Shown piece by piece: positions 8,301 to 16,258 of a stretch of DNA of 64,000 bases. Positions within the stretch are counted from its first letter, which is position 1. Every line of letters starts with the position of its first letter. The notes beneath the pieces were generated by a model. It was not told the origin of the DNA. It saw only the letters and a program-made list of their open reading frames with translations, and ran no database searches. Origin of the DNA: Marinobacter gelidimuriae (GTDB lineage: Bacteria > Pseudomonadota > Gammaproteobacteria > Pseudomonadales > Oleiphilaceae); assembly GCF_000372805.1 (NCBI RefSeq), contig NZ_KB889941.1:1-64000 (forward strand), given 5' to 3'. The translations under genes and the position numbers were made by a program.

Positions 8301-8654
8301 TTCGTGGTTTTTCCCCAGAATGTCGTTCATGGAGTCGTTAATGTTGCCACTAACGGTGCAGTTAATAGTAGAGGTGGCAGGCTTGTGAGCCTGTGCGCCC
8401 GCGTTGGAAATAATGCGGCCGGCAGGAATGGCGCCGTGTTTCAGGGCCCAGGCGAAGTCTTTGTAGTGTTTGGCGCGCAGGTCTTTGTTTTCGACTTCTG
8501 ACAGGGCCTGGGCTACGCGCTCGTAGGTGGCCAGAATGTCTTTGTCGACGGCGTCGCCGGTTTTGGTTTTCAGCTGGTACTTGCTGTTCCAGATGTCGAG
8601 TGATGCGTCTTGCATCGGAATGGTTGTGACTAATGCCTGTGCTTTAGCGTTCAT
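5391..8654 (-). CDS. nrdJa: B12-dependent ribonucleotide reductase, large subunit NrdJa, with intein
   Basis: 1087 aa from the ATG at 8654, chosen because GAGGGCGGC precedes it; an upstream in-frame ATG at 8717 has no good ribosome site. Removing the 375-aa intein (6573-7697) leaves 712 aa, the size of Pseudomonas-type NrdJa. The extein shows the class II features NCTVSGN, AGCGIGYEFS, SSAGGRRGAQM and, across the splice point, NPCGEQPLPPYGSC. NPCxE holds the thiyl-radical cysteine and the catalytic Asn and Glu. The product reduces ribonucleotides with adenosylcobalamin together with NrdJb. No cobalamin riboswitch was seen upstream. Activity requires splicing. Confidence 0.88.
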   Translation of the reverse strand: MNAKAQALVTTIPMQDASLDIWNSKYQLKTKTGDAVDKDILATYERVAQALSEVENKDLRAKHYKDFAWALKHGAIPAGRIISNAGAQAHKPATSTINCTVSGNINDSMNDILGKNHEAGLTLKAGCGIGYEFSTLRPRGAYVAGAGATTSGPLSFMDIFDRMCFTVSSAGGRRGAQMATFDIHHPDIIDFIQAKREDGRLRQFNLSLLITEDFINAVRDNADWSLSFPVTDKEVEEEGLDLTNPAQFVYRDFPVVKDYVMNAEGKIACRIYRTLKAQFIWDTIMTSTYDYAEPGFILIDKVNQMNNNWFCEDIRATNPCVTSDTWVQTSQGPRQVSELIGKPFTAMVDGQAHESGAEGFFKTADKETMVLKTAEGYELKLTADHRVRRVSAFTRYRTETEWCAAGELQQGDRVLLQDQRKLADWEGTLNEDQGYLLGLLVGDGTLKQDKAVLSVWQPAIAVNGGPAATGHSAIMQAAETALRSLPHRADFNGWQQVSGRNEYRMSTAALKQLAHDVGMSPGNNIITASLEKASSAAYRGFLRGFFDADGSVQGTQQKGVSVRLAQSDLQRLKATQRMLLRLGIVASIYEDRRAASTATLPNGKGGQQAYPTQPQHELIISGENLRRFADEVGFADTDKQSQLETSLSSYKREMNRERFVARVTAIETASVEAVYDVQVPGINTFDANGFHAHNCGEQPLPPYGSCLLGSVNLTMFVDYPFTDKASFNYEKYKKVVGIFTRMLDNVVEINGLPLAQQRHEITDKRRHGMGILGLGSTLAMLRMPYGSEKSVVFTEDVVREMAVEGWRQSLALGEEKGAAPIMDDEFEITPKMLGKCPQLKADGYNLGDKLKGRVLHAKYSRYMQRIAEVEPELVAQLAEKGGRFTHHTSIAPTGTISLSLANNASNGIEPSFSHHYARNIIREGRKTKEKVDVFSFELLAYRHLSNPGAMPFSDDADKKLPDYFTTSDDVTPAQHVDIQAAAQLWVDSSISKTANVPTDFAYKDFKDIYMYAFDKGLKGCTTFRFNAEAFQGVLVKESDLENTVYEFTLDDGTKVKLKGNEQVDYDGEIHSAANLFDALKEGTYGKY
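6573..7697 (-). other. Intein with LAGLIDADG homing endonuclease inside NrdJa
   Basis: 375 residues between ATNP and CGEQPLPP. Splicing blocks are intact: Cys1 (CVTSDTWVQT), block B TADHRVRR with the conserved Thr and His, block F VYDVQVPGINTFDANGF, and the end HAHN followed by Cys+1. Two dodecapeptide endonuclease motifs are present, LLGLLVGDG and FLRGFFDADG, each with its acidic residue, so the element looks able both to splice and to home. The Cys+1 nucleophile is itself the presumed radical cysteine of the reductase. No base composition break with the host gene was obvious by eye. Confidence 0.92.
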
Positions 8655-9014
8655 TGCCGCCCTCGAACTGTGTGTGTCGGGAAAAAAAGCGTCGCCGTGT
8701 GCGGTGCGCCATGTCATTACTTTATCAGTGCTTTTGCCAGACGCTCGTGCTGAGCGCCGGGCTGGAAACGTGTGTCTGACTACGACTGTATTTCTACAAC
8801 AGATTGGTGTGTAGTCCTACATATAGGCCAGATCGACCCTTAGTATAACAGGATGTAGTGTTTTTAAAAGAAAAGCCCGGCTATGGCCCGGGCTAATATG
8901 AGGGTTAAAATCAATGGAAAAGCGCTTGCAAAATCGCAACAAACTGAAAACCAAAGGGCTTCAATGTGTTGGAGGCGGCTGTGTCTTTTCAGATTAGCGC
9001 CGTGTAACGGGGGA
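8655..9014. other. Intergenic region upstream of nrdJa
   Basis: 360 bases between the nrdJa start and the ABC ATPase stop. It holds the terminator at 8866-8894 and a possible minus-strand -10 element (TATACT, about 8840) for nrdJa without a clear -35. No NrdR box and no cobalamin riboswitch were recognised. Confidence 0.4.
8866..8894 (-). terminator. Terminator of the TrpXYZ-like operon
   Basis: Minus strand: AGCCCGGGCCATAGCCGGGCT hairpin-type dyad (7-bp stem AGCCCGG/CCGGGCT) followed by TTTTCTTTT. It lies about 120 bases after the ATPase stop at 9015. Confidence 0.75.
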
Positions 9015-9809
9015 TTAGCTCAGCAGCAGGCTGTCGTCGTCTACGGTTAGGCCGCGCTGTTGTTCAAACAGGTTGAGTAGGTCTTTTACTTCCAGCCCTT
9101 CGCGGTCTTTGCCTGCAATGTCGAACACTACTTCGCCCTGGTGCAGCATCACGGTGCGGGTGCCTACTTCCAGCGCCTGCTTCATGCTGTGGGTGACCAT
9201 CAGTGCGGTGAGTTTCTGTTCAGCGATAATATTCTGGGTCAGCTCCAGCACGAAAGACGCGGTTTTTGGGTCCAGCGCAGCGGTGTGCTCGTCTAGCAGT
9301 AGAATGCTGGACGGTGTCAGGCTTGCCATCAACAGGCTAACGGCTTGGCGCTGGCCGCCAGAGAGAAGGCCCATTTTATCGGTCAGGCGGTTTTCCAGGC
9401 CCAAACCCAGCGTGGCCAGGCTGGAGCGAAAGCGTTCCAGATACTGTTTTTTCACCGCAGTGCCCAGGCCGCGGCGTTTGCCGCGTTTGATGGCCAGGGC
9501 CAGGTTTTCTTCAATCGACAAGCCTTCACAGGTTCCTGCTAAAGGGTCCTGAAATACCCGCGCTACGCGCCCGGTGCGCTTGTGGGTGGGCAGCTTGGTG
9601 ACGTTGATGTTATCGACAAGAATTTTGCCACTGTCGACCAGCACTTCGCCGGCCAGGGCGTTCAAAAAAGTGGATTTTCCGGCGCCGTTACTGCCGATAA
9701 CGGTGACAAATTCGCCCTGGTTGACGGTCAGGCTCATGCCACGCAGAGCCGGGTTTTCCAATGGGGTGCCTTCGCCGAAGGTCAGCCGGAGGTCTGTTGC
9801 GGTAATCAT
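9015..9809 (-). CDS. ABC transporter ATP-binding protein (TrpZ-like)
   Basis: 264 aa. Complete nucleotide-binding domain: Walker A GSNGAGKST near residue 39, signature LSGGQRQAV and Walker B LLLDEHTAALD. The usual DEP is DEH here, as in many ATPases of this branched-chain/TrpXYZ-like group. It should power the permease at 9819-10721, whose stop lies 9 bases before this start, with the binding protein at 10791-11765. The three genes form one importer operon. Confidence 0.85.
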   Translation of the reverse strand: MITATDLRLTFGEGTPLENPALRGMSLTVNQGEFVTVIGSNGAGKSTFLNALAGEVLVDSGKILVDNINVTKLPTHKRTGRVARVFQDPLAGTCEGLSIEENLALAIKRGKRRGLGTAVKKQYLERFRSSLATLGLGLENRLTDKMGLLSGGQRQAVSLLMASLTPSSILLLDEHTAALDPKTASFVLELTQNIIAEQKLTALMVTHSMKQALEVGTRTVMLHQGEVVFDIAGKDREGLEVKDLLNLFEQQRGLTVDDDSLLLS

Positions 9810-9818
9810 GGTGCCTCC

Positions 9819-10721
9819 TCAGGCCTTTCTGCGTTTGAATTTGTTCATCAGTGACACGCGGGCACCGGGCAGAACAATGGCCAGGGTGACCAGAACGGCG
9901 GTGATCAGGTTCAGGTCTTGCGCTTTCAGGCCGAGTGCATCGGCGTTCAGTGCGAAGGCGATGGCCAGGCGGTAAATGATGGCGCCGACCACGCAGGCCA
10001 GCAACGCACGAAATACGCTGGTGGGTGTAATAACCGCTTCACCGCCAATCAGCGATGCCAGGCCGATCACAATAACGCCCACGCCCATGGTGACGTCGGC
10101 TGCGCCCTGGCTTTGGGCGAACAGTGCGCCGGCCAGGCCCACCAGGCCGTTGGATACGGCCACACCCAGAACAATCATGCCACCAGTCGCGATGCCCTGG
10201 GCCCTAGCCATGCGAGCGTTAGCACCGGTGGCGCGCATGGCCAGCCCGGTTTCAGATTTCATGAAACGCCAAAGCAGAAACAGCGACACACCGATAACGA
10301 GGGTGAACAGCAACACCGGTACCTGATAATATTCAAGCCCCAGTTTGTACCAGGGCGTTAGCACGGTGTCTTCCATCAACAGTGCCACGTTGGGGCGGCC
10401 CATAATGCGCAGATTGATGGAATAGAGCGCAATCATGGTCAGAATAGACGCCAACAGGTTCAGAATTTTCAGCTTTACGTTGAGCAGGGCGGTTACGGCA
10501 CCGGCGGCCATGCCGGCCAGTATCGCGGCACCGGTTGCCAGCCAAGGGTTCCAGCCGGCAATAATCAGCATGGCGGCTACGGCAGCGCCAAGGGGGAAGC
10601 TGCCGTCTACGGTTAAGTCGGGGAAGTCCAGAACACGGAATGATAGGTAGATTCCGAAGGCAACCAGGCCGTATATCAGGCCGGTTTCTAATGCGCCATA
10701 AAAGGCAATGTTACTGAGCAT
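9819..10721 (-). CDS. ABC transporter permease (TrpY-like)
   Basis: 300 aa, strongly hydrophobic with about eight to nine membrane helices, in the branched-chain amino acid permease fold (LivH/RbsC-like). It is the single permease of the operon, so it would act as a homodimer in the inner membrane with the ATPase at 9015-9809. The partner binding protein belongs to the ABC_sub_bind family, a set linked to tryptophan uptake (TrpXYZ) in Gram-positives; the substrate here is not determined. Confidence 0.82.
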   Translation of the reverse strand: MLSNIAFYGALETGLIYGLVAFGIYLSFRVLDFPDLTVDGSFPLGAAVAAMLIIAGWNPWLATGAAILAGMAAGAVTALLNVKLKILNLLASILTMIALYSINLRIMGRPNVALLMEDTVLTPWYKLGLEYYQVPVLLFTLVIGVSLFLLWRFMKSETGLAMRATGANARMARAQGIATGGMIVLGVAVSNGLVGLAGALFAQSQGAADVTMGVGVIVIGLASLIGGEAVITPTSVFRALLACVVGAIIYRLAIAFALNADALGLKAQDLNLITAVLVTLAIVLPGARVSLMNKFKRRKA

Positions 10722-10790
10722 GAATAAGGTTCGCTGTAAAAGAAAACGGACAGGTCGGGTTGGTTACCGCCTGCCCGTGTAAGTCAGGCT

Positions 10791-11765
10791 TTACTTGGCG
10801 TTGGAAACCACTTTTTTGGCTTCCGCAATAATGTCATCGGCAATGGTCATGCCCATGCGTGCGGCGGCTTCGGGATTAACAAACAGGTCTAGGGTGTCCA
10901 TGGTTTCTACCGGCATATCGGCGGTGTTAGCACCTTCCAGAATGCGTACCACCATGGCACCGGTCTGGCGACCGTGATTGTAATAATTGAAGCCCAGCGC
11001 AGCAACTGCTCCGCGGGAAACCGTGGCGGTGTCGGCGGCAAATACCGGAATTTTTGAGCGTTCACCCACAGAAATCACGGCTTCTGCTGCGCTGATGACG
11101 GTGTTATCGGTGGTCAGGTAGATGGCATCTGCTTTGCCCACCAGCGAACGGGATGCGCCCAGCACTTCGGAGGTTTTGGTGGCAGCGGCTTTTACCAGCA
11201 CCATGTCGCGGGCTTTCATGCTTTCTTCAAGCATGTCTACCAAGGCCACGGCGTTGGCTTCACCCGGGTTGTAAACCGTGCCGATACGCTTGGCGTTTGG
11301 TACCAGGCGCTGCAGCAAATCCAGATGCTTCTCGATGGGCAGCATGTCCGATACGCCGGTGATGTTGGCGCCGGGTGCATCCAGTGATATCACCAGCTTG
11401 GCGCCAACCGGATCGGTGACCGCGGAAAATACAACCGGAATGTTGCGGGCTGCGGCCGCAACGGTTTGCGCAGACGGCGTGGCGATGGCGACGATAACAG
11501 CCGGGCTTTCACCTATAAACTTACGCGCAATCTGGGCGGCAATGCCGGTGTTGCCCTGAGCGCTTTCGTGGATGATGCGAATGTTGTCGCCGTCTACATA
11601 GCCACGCTCTGCCAGTTCATCTTTTATGCCTTCATAGACCGAGTCCAGAGCGGGATGTTCTACAATCTGGGTAATAGCAACAACAGGGAGCTCTGCGGCC
11701 TGAACAAAACTGGCAGCGGCAAGCACGGATGCACCAATTAGGGTGCGCAACATTCTCTTGGCCAT
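10791..11765 (-). CDS. ABC transporter substrate-binding protein (TrpX-like)
   Basis: 324 aa from the ATG at 11765, which has GGAGA eight bases upstream; a longer frame to 11798 lacks one. An N-terminal signal peptide (MAKRMLRTLIGASVLAAASFVQA) exports it to the periplasm. The mature part has the two-lobe fold of the ABC_sub_bind family, with IVAIATPSAQ and PVVFSAVTDPVGA as typical segments. It delivers a small ligand, possibly an aromatic amino acid, to the permease encoded next. Confidence 0.82.
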   Translation of the reverse strand: MAKRMLRTLIGASVLAAASFVQAAELPVVAITQIVEHPALDSVYEGIKDELAERGYVDGDNIRIIHESAQGNTGIAAQIARKFIGESPAVIVAIATPSAQTVAAAARNIPVVFSAVTDPVGAKLVISLDAPGANITGVSDMLPIEKHLDLLQRLVPNAKRIGTVYNPGEANAVALVDMLEESMKARDMVLVKAAATKTSEVLGASRSLVGKADAIYLTTDNTVISAAEAVISVGERSKIPVFAADTATVSRGAVAALGFNYYNHGRQTGAMVVRILEGANTADMPVETMDTLDLFVNPEAAARMGMTIADDIIAEAKKVVSNAK

Positions 11766-12074
11766 ACAACCATCTCCGAGTCGGTTAACTGATTTCATGT
11801 TGGTTTTTTTTGCTTTGCCTGTGCAAGGAGCGGAAGTTTACCACAGGATTTGCGCTTGCGGGGTAAGGAGCCCGGCGCGATTTTGCATCGGTCTGGCGGG
11901 CGTTACAAGGCCGGCAGGCGATTGCGGATATTGATAGCATTTTATGTTTGGCTCACATATTTCAAGACATCATACGTTGGTGTAATGTGTCATCGTGATA
12001 TACAGACCAATAAGCGCTGACTGCCAAGGTTTAAAAGGCTGTTTTCCAATCGGACTGAATGAGCAGGGTATCAA
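11766..12074. other. Divergent intergenic region
   Basis: 309 bases between the TrpX-like gene (minus) and the acyl-CoA synthetase gene (plus), so promoters for both must lie here. No operator dyad or convincing -35/-10 pair was recognised. The only obvious features are a T run at 11806-11813 and an AT-rich stretch around 11935-11965. Confidence 0.4.
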
Positions 12075-13742
12075 ATGAAAACAACGAATAAGCTACCTCT
12101 CGACTTGATTTACCATTGGGAATCCACCATCGGGGACTCCTTATACCTGACCCAGCCGATAGGAAACGGCCAGGTTGACGAGTTTACCTGGCGCCGTGCA
12201 GCCGACGAAGCCCGGCGCATGGCTGCGTATCTGAAATCGCTGGATCTGCCCGCTGGCAGCAGTATTGGGCTGATTTCGAAAAATTGTGCCCACTGGGTGA
12301 TGGCAGACTGGGCAATCTGGATGTCGGGCTATGTGTCTGTGCCCATTTACCCGACGCTGAACGCGACCACGGTTGGCTACATCCTTGAACACTCCGAGTG
12401 CAAGGCCCTGTTCGTTGGCAAGCTGGACGACTGGGACATGATGAAACCCGGTGTGCCAGAAACCATGCACTGCATTTCGTTTCCTTCCAGCCCGCCCACG
12501 GACTTTGTGACCTGGAACGACATTATTCGCGACACGGCGCCGCTGGAAGGCGAGGTGAAGCGCGAAGCCGGTGAATTGGCCACGTTGGTGTATACGTCTG
12601 GTAGCACCGGCCAGCCCAAAGGCGTTATGTTGAGTTTTGCTAACATGGCATTTGCTGCTGAAGGTGCTACTCAAACTCTGGGGCTTTCATCAAACGAGCG
12701 TATGCTGTCTTATTTGCCGCTGGCACACGTGTTTGAACGCGCTTTTGTGGAGTTCGGCTCGCTGTATAACGGCTTTCAACTGTTCTTTGCTGAATTCATG
12801 GATACTTTCGTGGCCGATGTGCAACGCGCGCAGCTCACGCTCTTCCTGTCTGTGCCCCGGCTGTGGGTGAAATTCCAGCACGGCGTACTGAAGAAAATGC
12901 CGCAGAAAAAGCTCAATCTGTTGTTGAAAATTCCACTGGTCAGCGGTGTCATCAAGAAAAAGATTCTCAATGGTCTGGGGCTTGGCAAGGTGAAACTGGC
13001 GGGCAGCGGGTCTGCACCGCTTTCTAATGACGTGCTGAGCTGGTATCGCAACCTTGGGCTGGAATTGCTGGAAGGTTATGGCATGTCCGAGAACCTGGCC
13101 TATTCCCACATGAACAAACCGGGGCGCTCGCGAATCGGTTATGTTGGCGAGGCCTTGCCCGGGGTGGAAGTGCGCATCGGTGACAACGGTGAAGTTCTGG
13201 TAAAAAGCCCGGCCACTATGATGGGGTACTTTAAGGATGAAGAACGCACCCGCGAAACCATGAGCGAAGACGGCTTTTTGAAAACCGGCGACAAAGGCGA
13301 GCTGGACGAGATGGGGCGCCTGAAGCTAACTGGCCGTACCAAGGAGATGTTCAAAACCAGCAAAGGCAAGTACATTGCCCCGGCAGCTTTGGAAAACCGG
13401 TTGATGGCAAATCAAAGCATTGAGATGGTGTGTGTTTCCGGCGCCAATCAGACCAATCCGTTTGCACTGGTACTGCTCAATGAAAATTTGCGGCCGCAGA
13501 TGGCAGACCCGGCGGTGCGCAAAACCGTTGAAGCAGAGCTGAATACCCTGCGCGAGCAGGTAAACCGTGCGGTGGACCCACACGAGAAACTGGCGTTCAT
13601 TGCGGTGGTTACCGATGAGTGGTCGATCGAAAACAGTTTTCTAACGCCTACTCTTAAGCTTAAACGTAACGTGGTTGAAGCGGCTTACGAAAGCCAGGTT
13701 GAAGGCTGGTATGCCGAGCGTAAACCGGTGGTTTGGCACTAA
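12075..13742 (+). CDS. Long-chain acyl-CoA synthetase (AMP-binding)
   Basis: 555 aa. ANL-superfamily adenylating enzyme: P-loop motif YTSGSTGQPKGV at residues 173-184, LPLAHVFER, the EGYGMSEN motif, and KTGDKGELDEMGRLKLTGRTKEMFKTSKGKYIAP near the hinge, read in parts. It activates a fatty acid to acyl-AMP and then to acyl-CoA, probably at the cytoplasmic membrane. It is closer to the long-chain (FAA1/FadD15-like) branch than to classical FadD. Transcribed alone, with a terminator at 13760-13786. Confidence 0.85.
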   Translation: MKTTNKLPLDLIYHWESTIGDSLYLTQPIGNGQVDEFTWRRAADEARRMAAYLKSLDLPAGSSIGLISKNCAHWVMADWAIWMSGYVSVPIYPTLNATTVGYILEHSECKALFVGKLDDWDMMKPGVPETMHCISFPSSPPTDFVTWNDIIRDTAPLEGEVKREAGELATLVYTSGSTGQPKGVMLSFANMAFAAEGATQTLGLSSNERMLSYLPLAHVFERAFVEFGSLYNGFQLFFAEFMDTFVADVQRAQLTLFLSVPRLWVKFQHGVLKKMPQKKLNLLLKIPLVSGVIKKKILNGLGLGKVKLAGSGSAPLSNDVLSWYRNLGLELLEGYGMSENLAYSHMNKPGRSRIGYVGEALPGVEVRIGDNGEVLVKSPATMMGYFKDEERTRETMSEDGFLKTGDKGELDEMGRLKLTGRTKEMFKTSKGKYIAPAALENRLMANQSIEMVCVSGANQTNPFALVLLNENLRPQMADPAVRKTVEAELNTLREQVNRAVDPHEKLAFIAVVTDEWSIENSFLTPTLKLKRNVVEAAYESQVEGWYAERKPVVWH

Positions 13743-13759
13743 TCACCGGTGATTTTGTG

Positions 13760-13786
13760 AAAAGCCCGGCCATTGCCGGGCTTTTC
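13760..13786 (+). terminator. Terminator after the acyl-CoA synthetase gene
   Basis: Perfect 11-bp stem AAAAGCCCGGC / GCCGGGCTTTT with a CATT loop, starting 17 bases after the stop. Confidence 0.85.
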
Positions 13787-13881
13787 TGTAAAAACCAAAG
13801 TTTATTTGTGGGTATGCCGTTATAGGGGCGTTCCTTTTTTTCAGGAACATGTTTTCAGCAGCATGTTTTCAGGAGTATGGC

Positions 13882-14364
13882 ATGTCGCGCCTCGCGCAGT
13901 TTCAAAAGCGTATCAATCAGCAGATTCCATTAACCAAGGCTATGGGCCTGACATTGCTGGAATGGGACGGCACGGCATTGTTGTTGAGCGCTCCGCTTGC
14001 ACCCAACAGTAATCACCAGGGCACGGGCTTTGGTGGCAGCCTCTACGGCGTTGGCGTATCGGCCGCCTGGAGCGTTGCTGAGCTGGCGCTGGCTGACCTT
14101 CAGTTGAAAGGCACAGTTGTGGTGCAAACGGGCACGATTGAATACAAGTCGCCGGTGGATGGGGATTTCTTTAGCGTGTGCCGTTTACCAGACGGCGAGA
14201 TGCCAGACCACTTTCGGAAAAGTCTGGCTCGCCACGGCCGTGCGCGGTTGGAGCTAGCGGCCGAGATTTTTTGCGGCGTACCCACGCTGCAACCGCAGCA
14301 AGAGCCGGCGGCTGTTTTTAGGGGGCGCTTTGTGGTCTCTGACGTGCGCTCGCGATCTCGTTAA
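13882..14364 (+). CDS. Thioesterase-fold protein, YiiD C-terminal domain family
   Basis: 160 aa from the ATG at 13882, preceded by AGGAG at 13871-13875; an upstream ATG at 13849 is less likely. Hot-dog fold features are the early helix (KRINQQIPLTKAMGL), the APLAPNSNHQGTGFGGSLYG segment (Asn and His in the active-site loop, followed by a Gly-rich helix start) and a C-terminal sheet. It matches the putative thioesterase domain found at the end of YiiD. The substrate is unknown, probably an acyl-CoA or acyl-ACP. Confidence 0.7.
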   Translation: MSRLAQFQKRINQQIPLTKAMGLTLLEWDGTALLLSAPLAPNSNHQGTGFGGSLYGVGVSAAWSVAELALADLQLKGTVVVQTGTIEYKSPVDGDFFSVCRLPDGEMPDHFRKSLARHGRARLELAAEIFCGVPTLQPQQEPAAVFRGRFVVSDVRSRSR

Positions 14365-14396
14365 CGCGCTGAAAGCCTTTTAGCGTAGAAAGGGCG

Positions 14397-16085
14397 TCAG
14401 TTCATGGCTCGCGAGTTGGAAATGGAGCGGCTCATCAGAATAATGGGGATAATGCCGGCCACCACGATAATCAGCGCCGGCAATGCGCTGTGGAACAGCT
14501 TTTCGTCAGATGCAAACTGGTACACGTAAGTGGCCAAGGTTTCAAAGTTGAACGGCCGCAGAATCAGCGTGGCCGGCAACTCCTTCATGCAGTCTACAAA
14601 CACCACCAGCGCTGCGGTTACCAGGGTGCCCCGCAACATGGGCAGGTGAACTTTCACCAGAGTTTTGCCCGGCGTATGCCCCAAAGAGCGTGAAGCCATG
14701 TCCATACTTGGGGTGATTTTCTGCAGGGCGCTTTCCACGCTGCCGGCGGACACCGCCAAAAAACGCACGGTGTAGGCGAATATCAGTGCAAACGCTGACC
14801 CGCTAAGCAGCAGCCCGCTGCTGAAACCAAAGTAATCCCGCATCAGGCTGTCTAGCCAGTTATCAAATCCTGCCAATGGCACAATCACACCTACCGCAAG
14901 CACGGCGCCGGGCATGGCGTAGCCCAGGCTCGACAGCCGCATAAGCACCTGCATGCCACGGGTGTTATGCAGCCGGCGGCTGTAGGCCAGGGTTACGCCA
15001 ATAACCAGCGTGGTGAGCGCTGCAGCGCTAGACAGGAAAAGACTGTTCAGGGTGTTTTGAATAAAATCCGGGTTCCAGCTTTCGCTGAAATATTCGATGG
15101 CGTAAGTGGCCAGAGTGGCGCCTGGAATAGCAAAGCCCAAAAAAACCGGAATACCACACACCGCCACACAGACCATCTGGCGTGGAAACGACATGGTGAA
15201 ACGGCGGATAGGCTCGCGGTTGTCGCGGGCGGCGAACTGCTGTTGGCGGCGGCGGGAATAGCGCTCGAGGGTAACCAGCACCAGTACAAATATCAGCATG
15301 ACGCTGGCTATCTGTGCGGCGCCGCCAAGATTGCCCAGGTTCATCCAGGTATCAAACAGGCCGGTCGTGAGGGTTTGCACGGCGAAGAAGTCGACGGTGC
15401 CAAAATCGTTGAGGGTTTCCATCATCACCAGTGACAAGCCAACGGCAATCGCCGGGCGGGCGATGGGCAGCACCACGCGGAAAAATGTACTGATAGCAGA
15501 GTGGCCAAGGCTGCGGCTAACCGCGAACAACGACGGTGACTGTTCCAAAAACGCCGCGCGGGCCAGCAGGTACACATAAGGGTAGAGCACCAAACCGATC
15601 ATCAGGATGGCGCCTTCCAGGCTGCGGATTTCGGGAAACCAGTAATCCGCTGCACTGGTCCAGCCAAACACAGCGCGCAGGGCGCTTTGCACAGGCCCGG
15701 CATAGTCCAACAGGCTGGTGTACACATACGCAATAACGTAAGCCGGCACCGCGAAGGGCAGCAGCATGGCCCACTCAAAATACTTGCGGCCGGGAAACTC
15801 GCACATGGTGACGGCCCAGGCGCTGGACAGGCCAATGCCCAAGGCAAGTATGCCTACGCCCAGCATCAGTTTAAGGGTGGTTACCAGGTAGCGCGGCAGG
15901 GTGGTGCTCATCAGGTGCGGCCAGATGTTCTCGTCTGGAAAAAATGCCAGGTAAATGACGGCAAGCACAGGTAGAGCGACAATGGCGGTAATCAGTGCTG
16001 CGGCAATCAGCCAGCGTTTAGATGTGCGCTTGATGTGCAGCGGTTGGGCCGGCGCAATGTTGGCGCCGGTGGCAGCTTCAGACAT
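14397..16085 (-). CDS. fbpB: Fe(III) ABC transporter permease (FbpB-like)
   Basis: 562 aa, a fused permease with two six-helix halves, each with an EAA-like loop (SLGHSAISTFFRVVLPIARP near residue 200 and the SRSLGHTPGKT region near 475, positions approximate). The inner-membrane channel works with the periplasmic iron-binding protein at 16259-17278, which is upstream in the same operon. No ATPase gene (fbpC) lies nearby, so the ATP-binding subunit must come from elsewhere. The Fur-like site at 17340-17358 probably controls both genes. Confidence 0.82.
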   Translation of the reverse strand: MSEAATGANIAPAQPLHIKRTSKRWLIAAALITAIVALPVLAVIYLAFFPDENIWPHLMSTTLPRYLVTTLKLMLGVGILALGIGLSSAWAVTMCEFPGRKYFEWAMLLPFAVPAYVIAYVYTSLLDYAGPVQSALRAVFGWTSAADYWFPEIRSLEGAILMIGLVLYPYVYLLARAAFLEQSPSLFAVSRSLGHSAISTFFRVVLPIARPAIAVGLSLVMMETLNDFGTVDFFAVQTLTTGLFDTWMNLGNLGGAAQIASVMLIFVLVLVTLERYSRRRQQQFAARDNREPIRRFTMSFPRQMVCVAVCGIPVFLGFAIPGATLATYAIEYFSESWNPDFIQNTLNSLFLSSAAALTTLVIGVTLAYSRRLHNTRGMQVLMRLSSLGYAMPGAVLAVGVIVPLAGFDNWLDSLMRDYFGFSSGLLLSGSAFALIFAYTVRFLAVSAGSVESALQKITPSMDMASRSLGHTPGKTLVKVHLPMLRGTLVTAALVVFVDCMKELPATLILRPFNFETLATYVYQFASDEKLFHSALPALIIVVAGIIPIILMSRSISNSRAMN

Positions 16086-16209
16086 GTGAATCCTTCTGAT
16101 TCAGCCCGACACAAAGGCTGAAAAGCAATGAACCATTGATGAAGACTGGTTCAAAATGATGATGAAAAGGATTCCGATTCTAGACAGCTGGGGGCTGGCC
16201 TGCAAGCAA

Positions 16210-16238
16210 GCCGGCGGCAGGAAGTCGCTGCCGCCGGC
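16210..16238 (-). promoter_or_regulatory. Strong intergenic hairpin between the iron-binding-protein and permease genes
   Basis: Perfect 11-bp GC stem GCCGGCGGCAG / CTGCCGCCGGC with a 7-base loop, about 20 bases past the fbpA stop. There is no T run on the transcribed strand. Such hairpins often protect the binding-protein mRNA and lower permease expression; that role is inferred. Confidence 0.5.
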
Positions 16239-16258
16239 TGTTTTTCGATCAAACGGGC

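Noticed and set aside
5994-8501. Several long plus-strand open frames opposite nrdJa
   Set aside because: They are shadows of the coding strand of a GC-rich gene, with no ribosome sites or recognisable domains.
8655-9014. Cobalamin riboswitch or NrdR boxes upstream of nrdJa
   Set aside because: Expected in some relatives, but no B12-box or ACACAATATATTGTGT-like sequence is visible.
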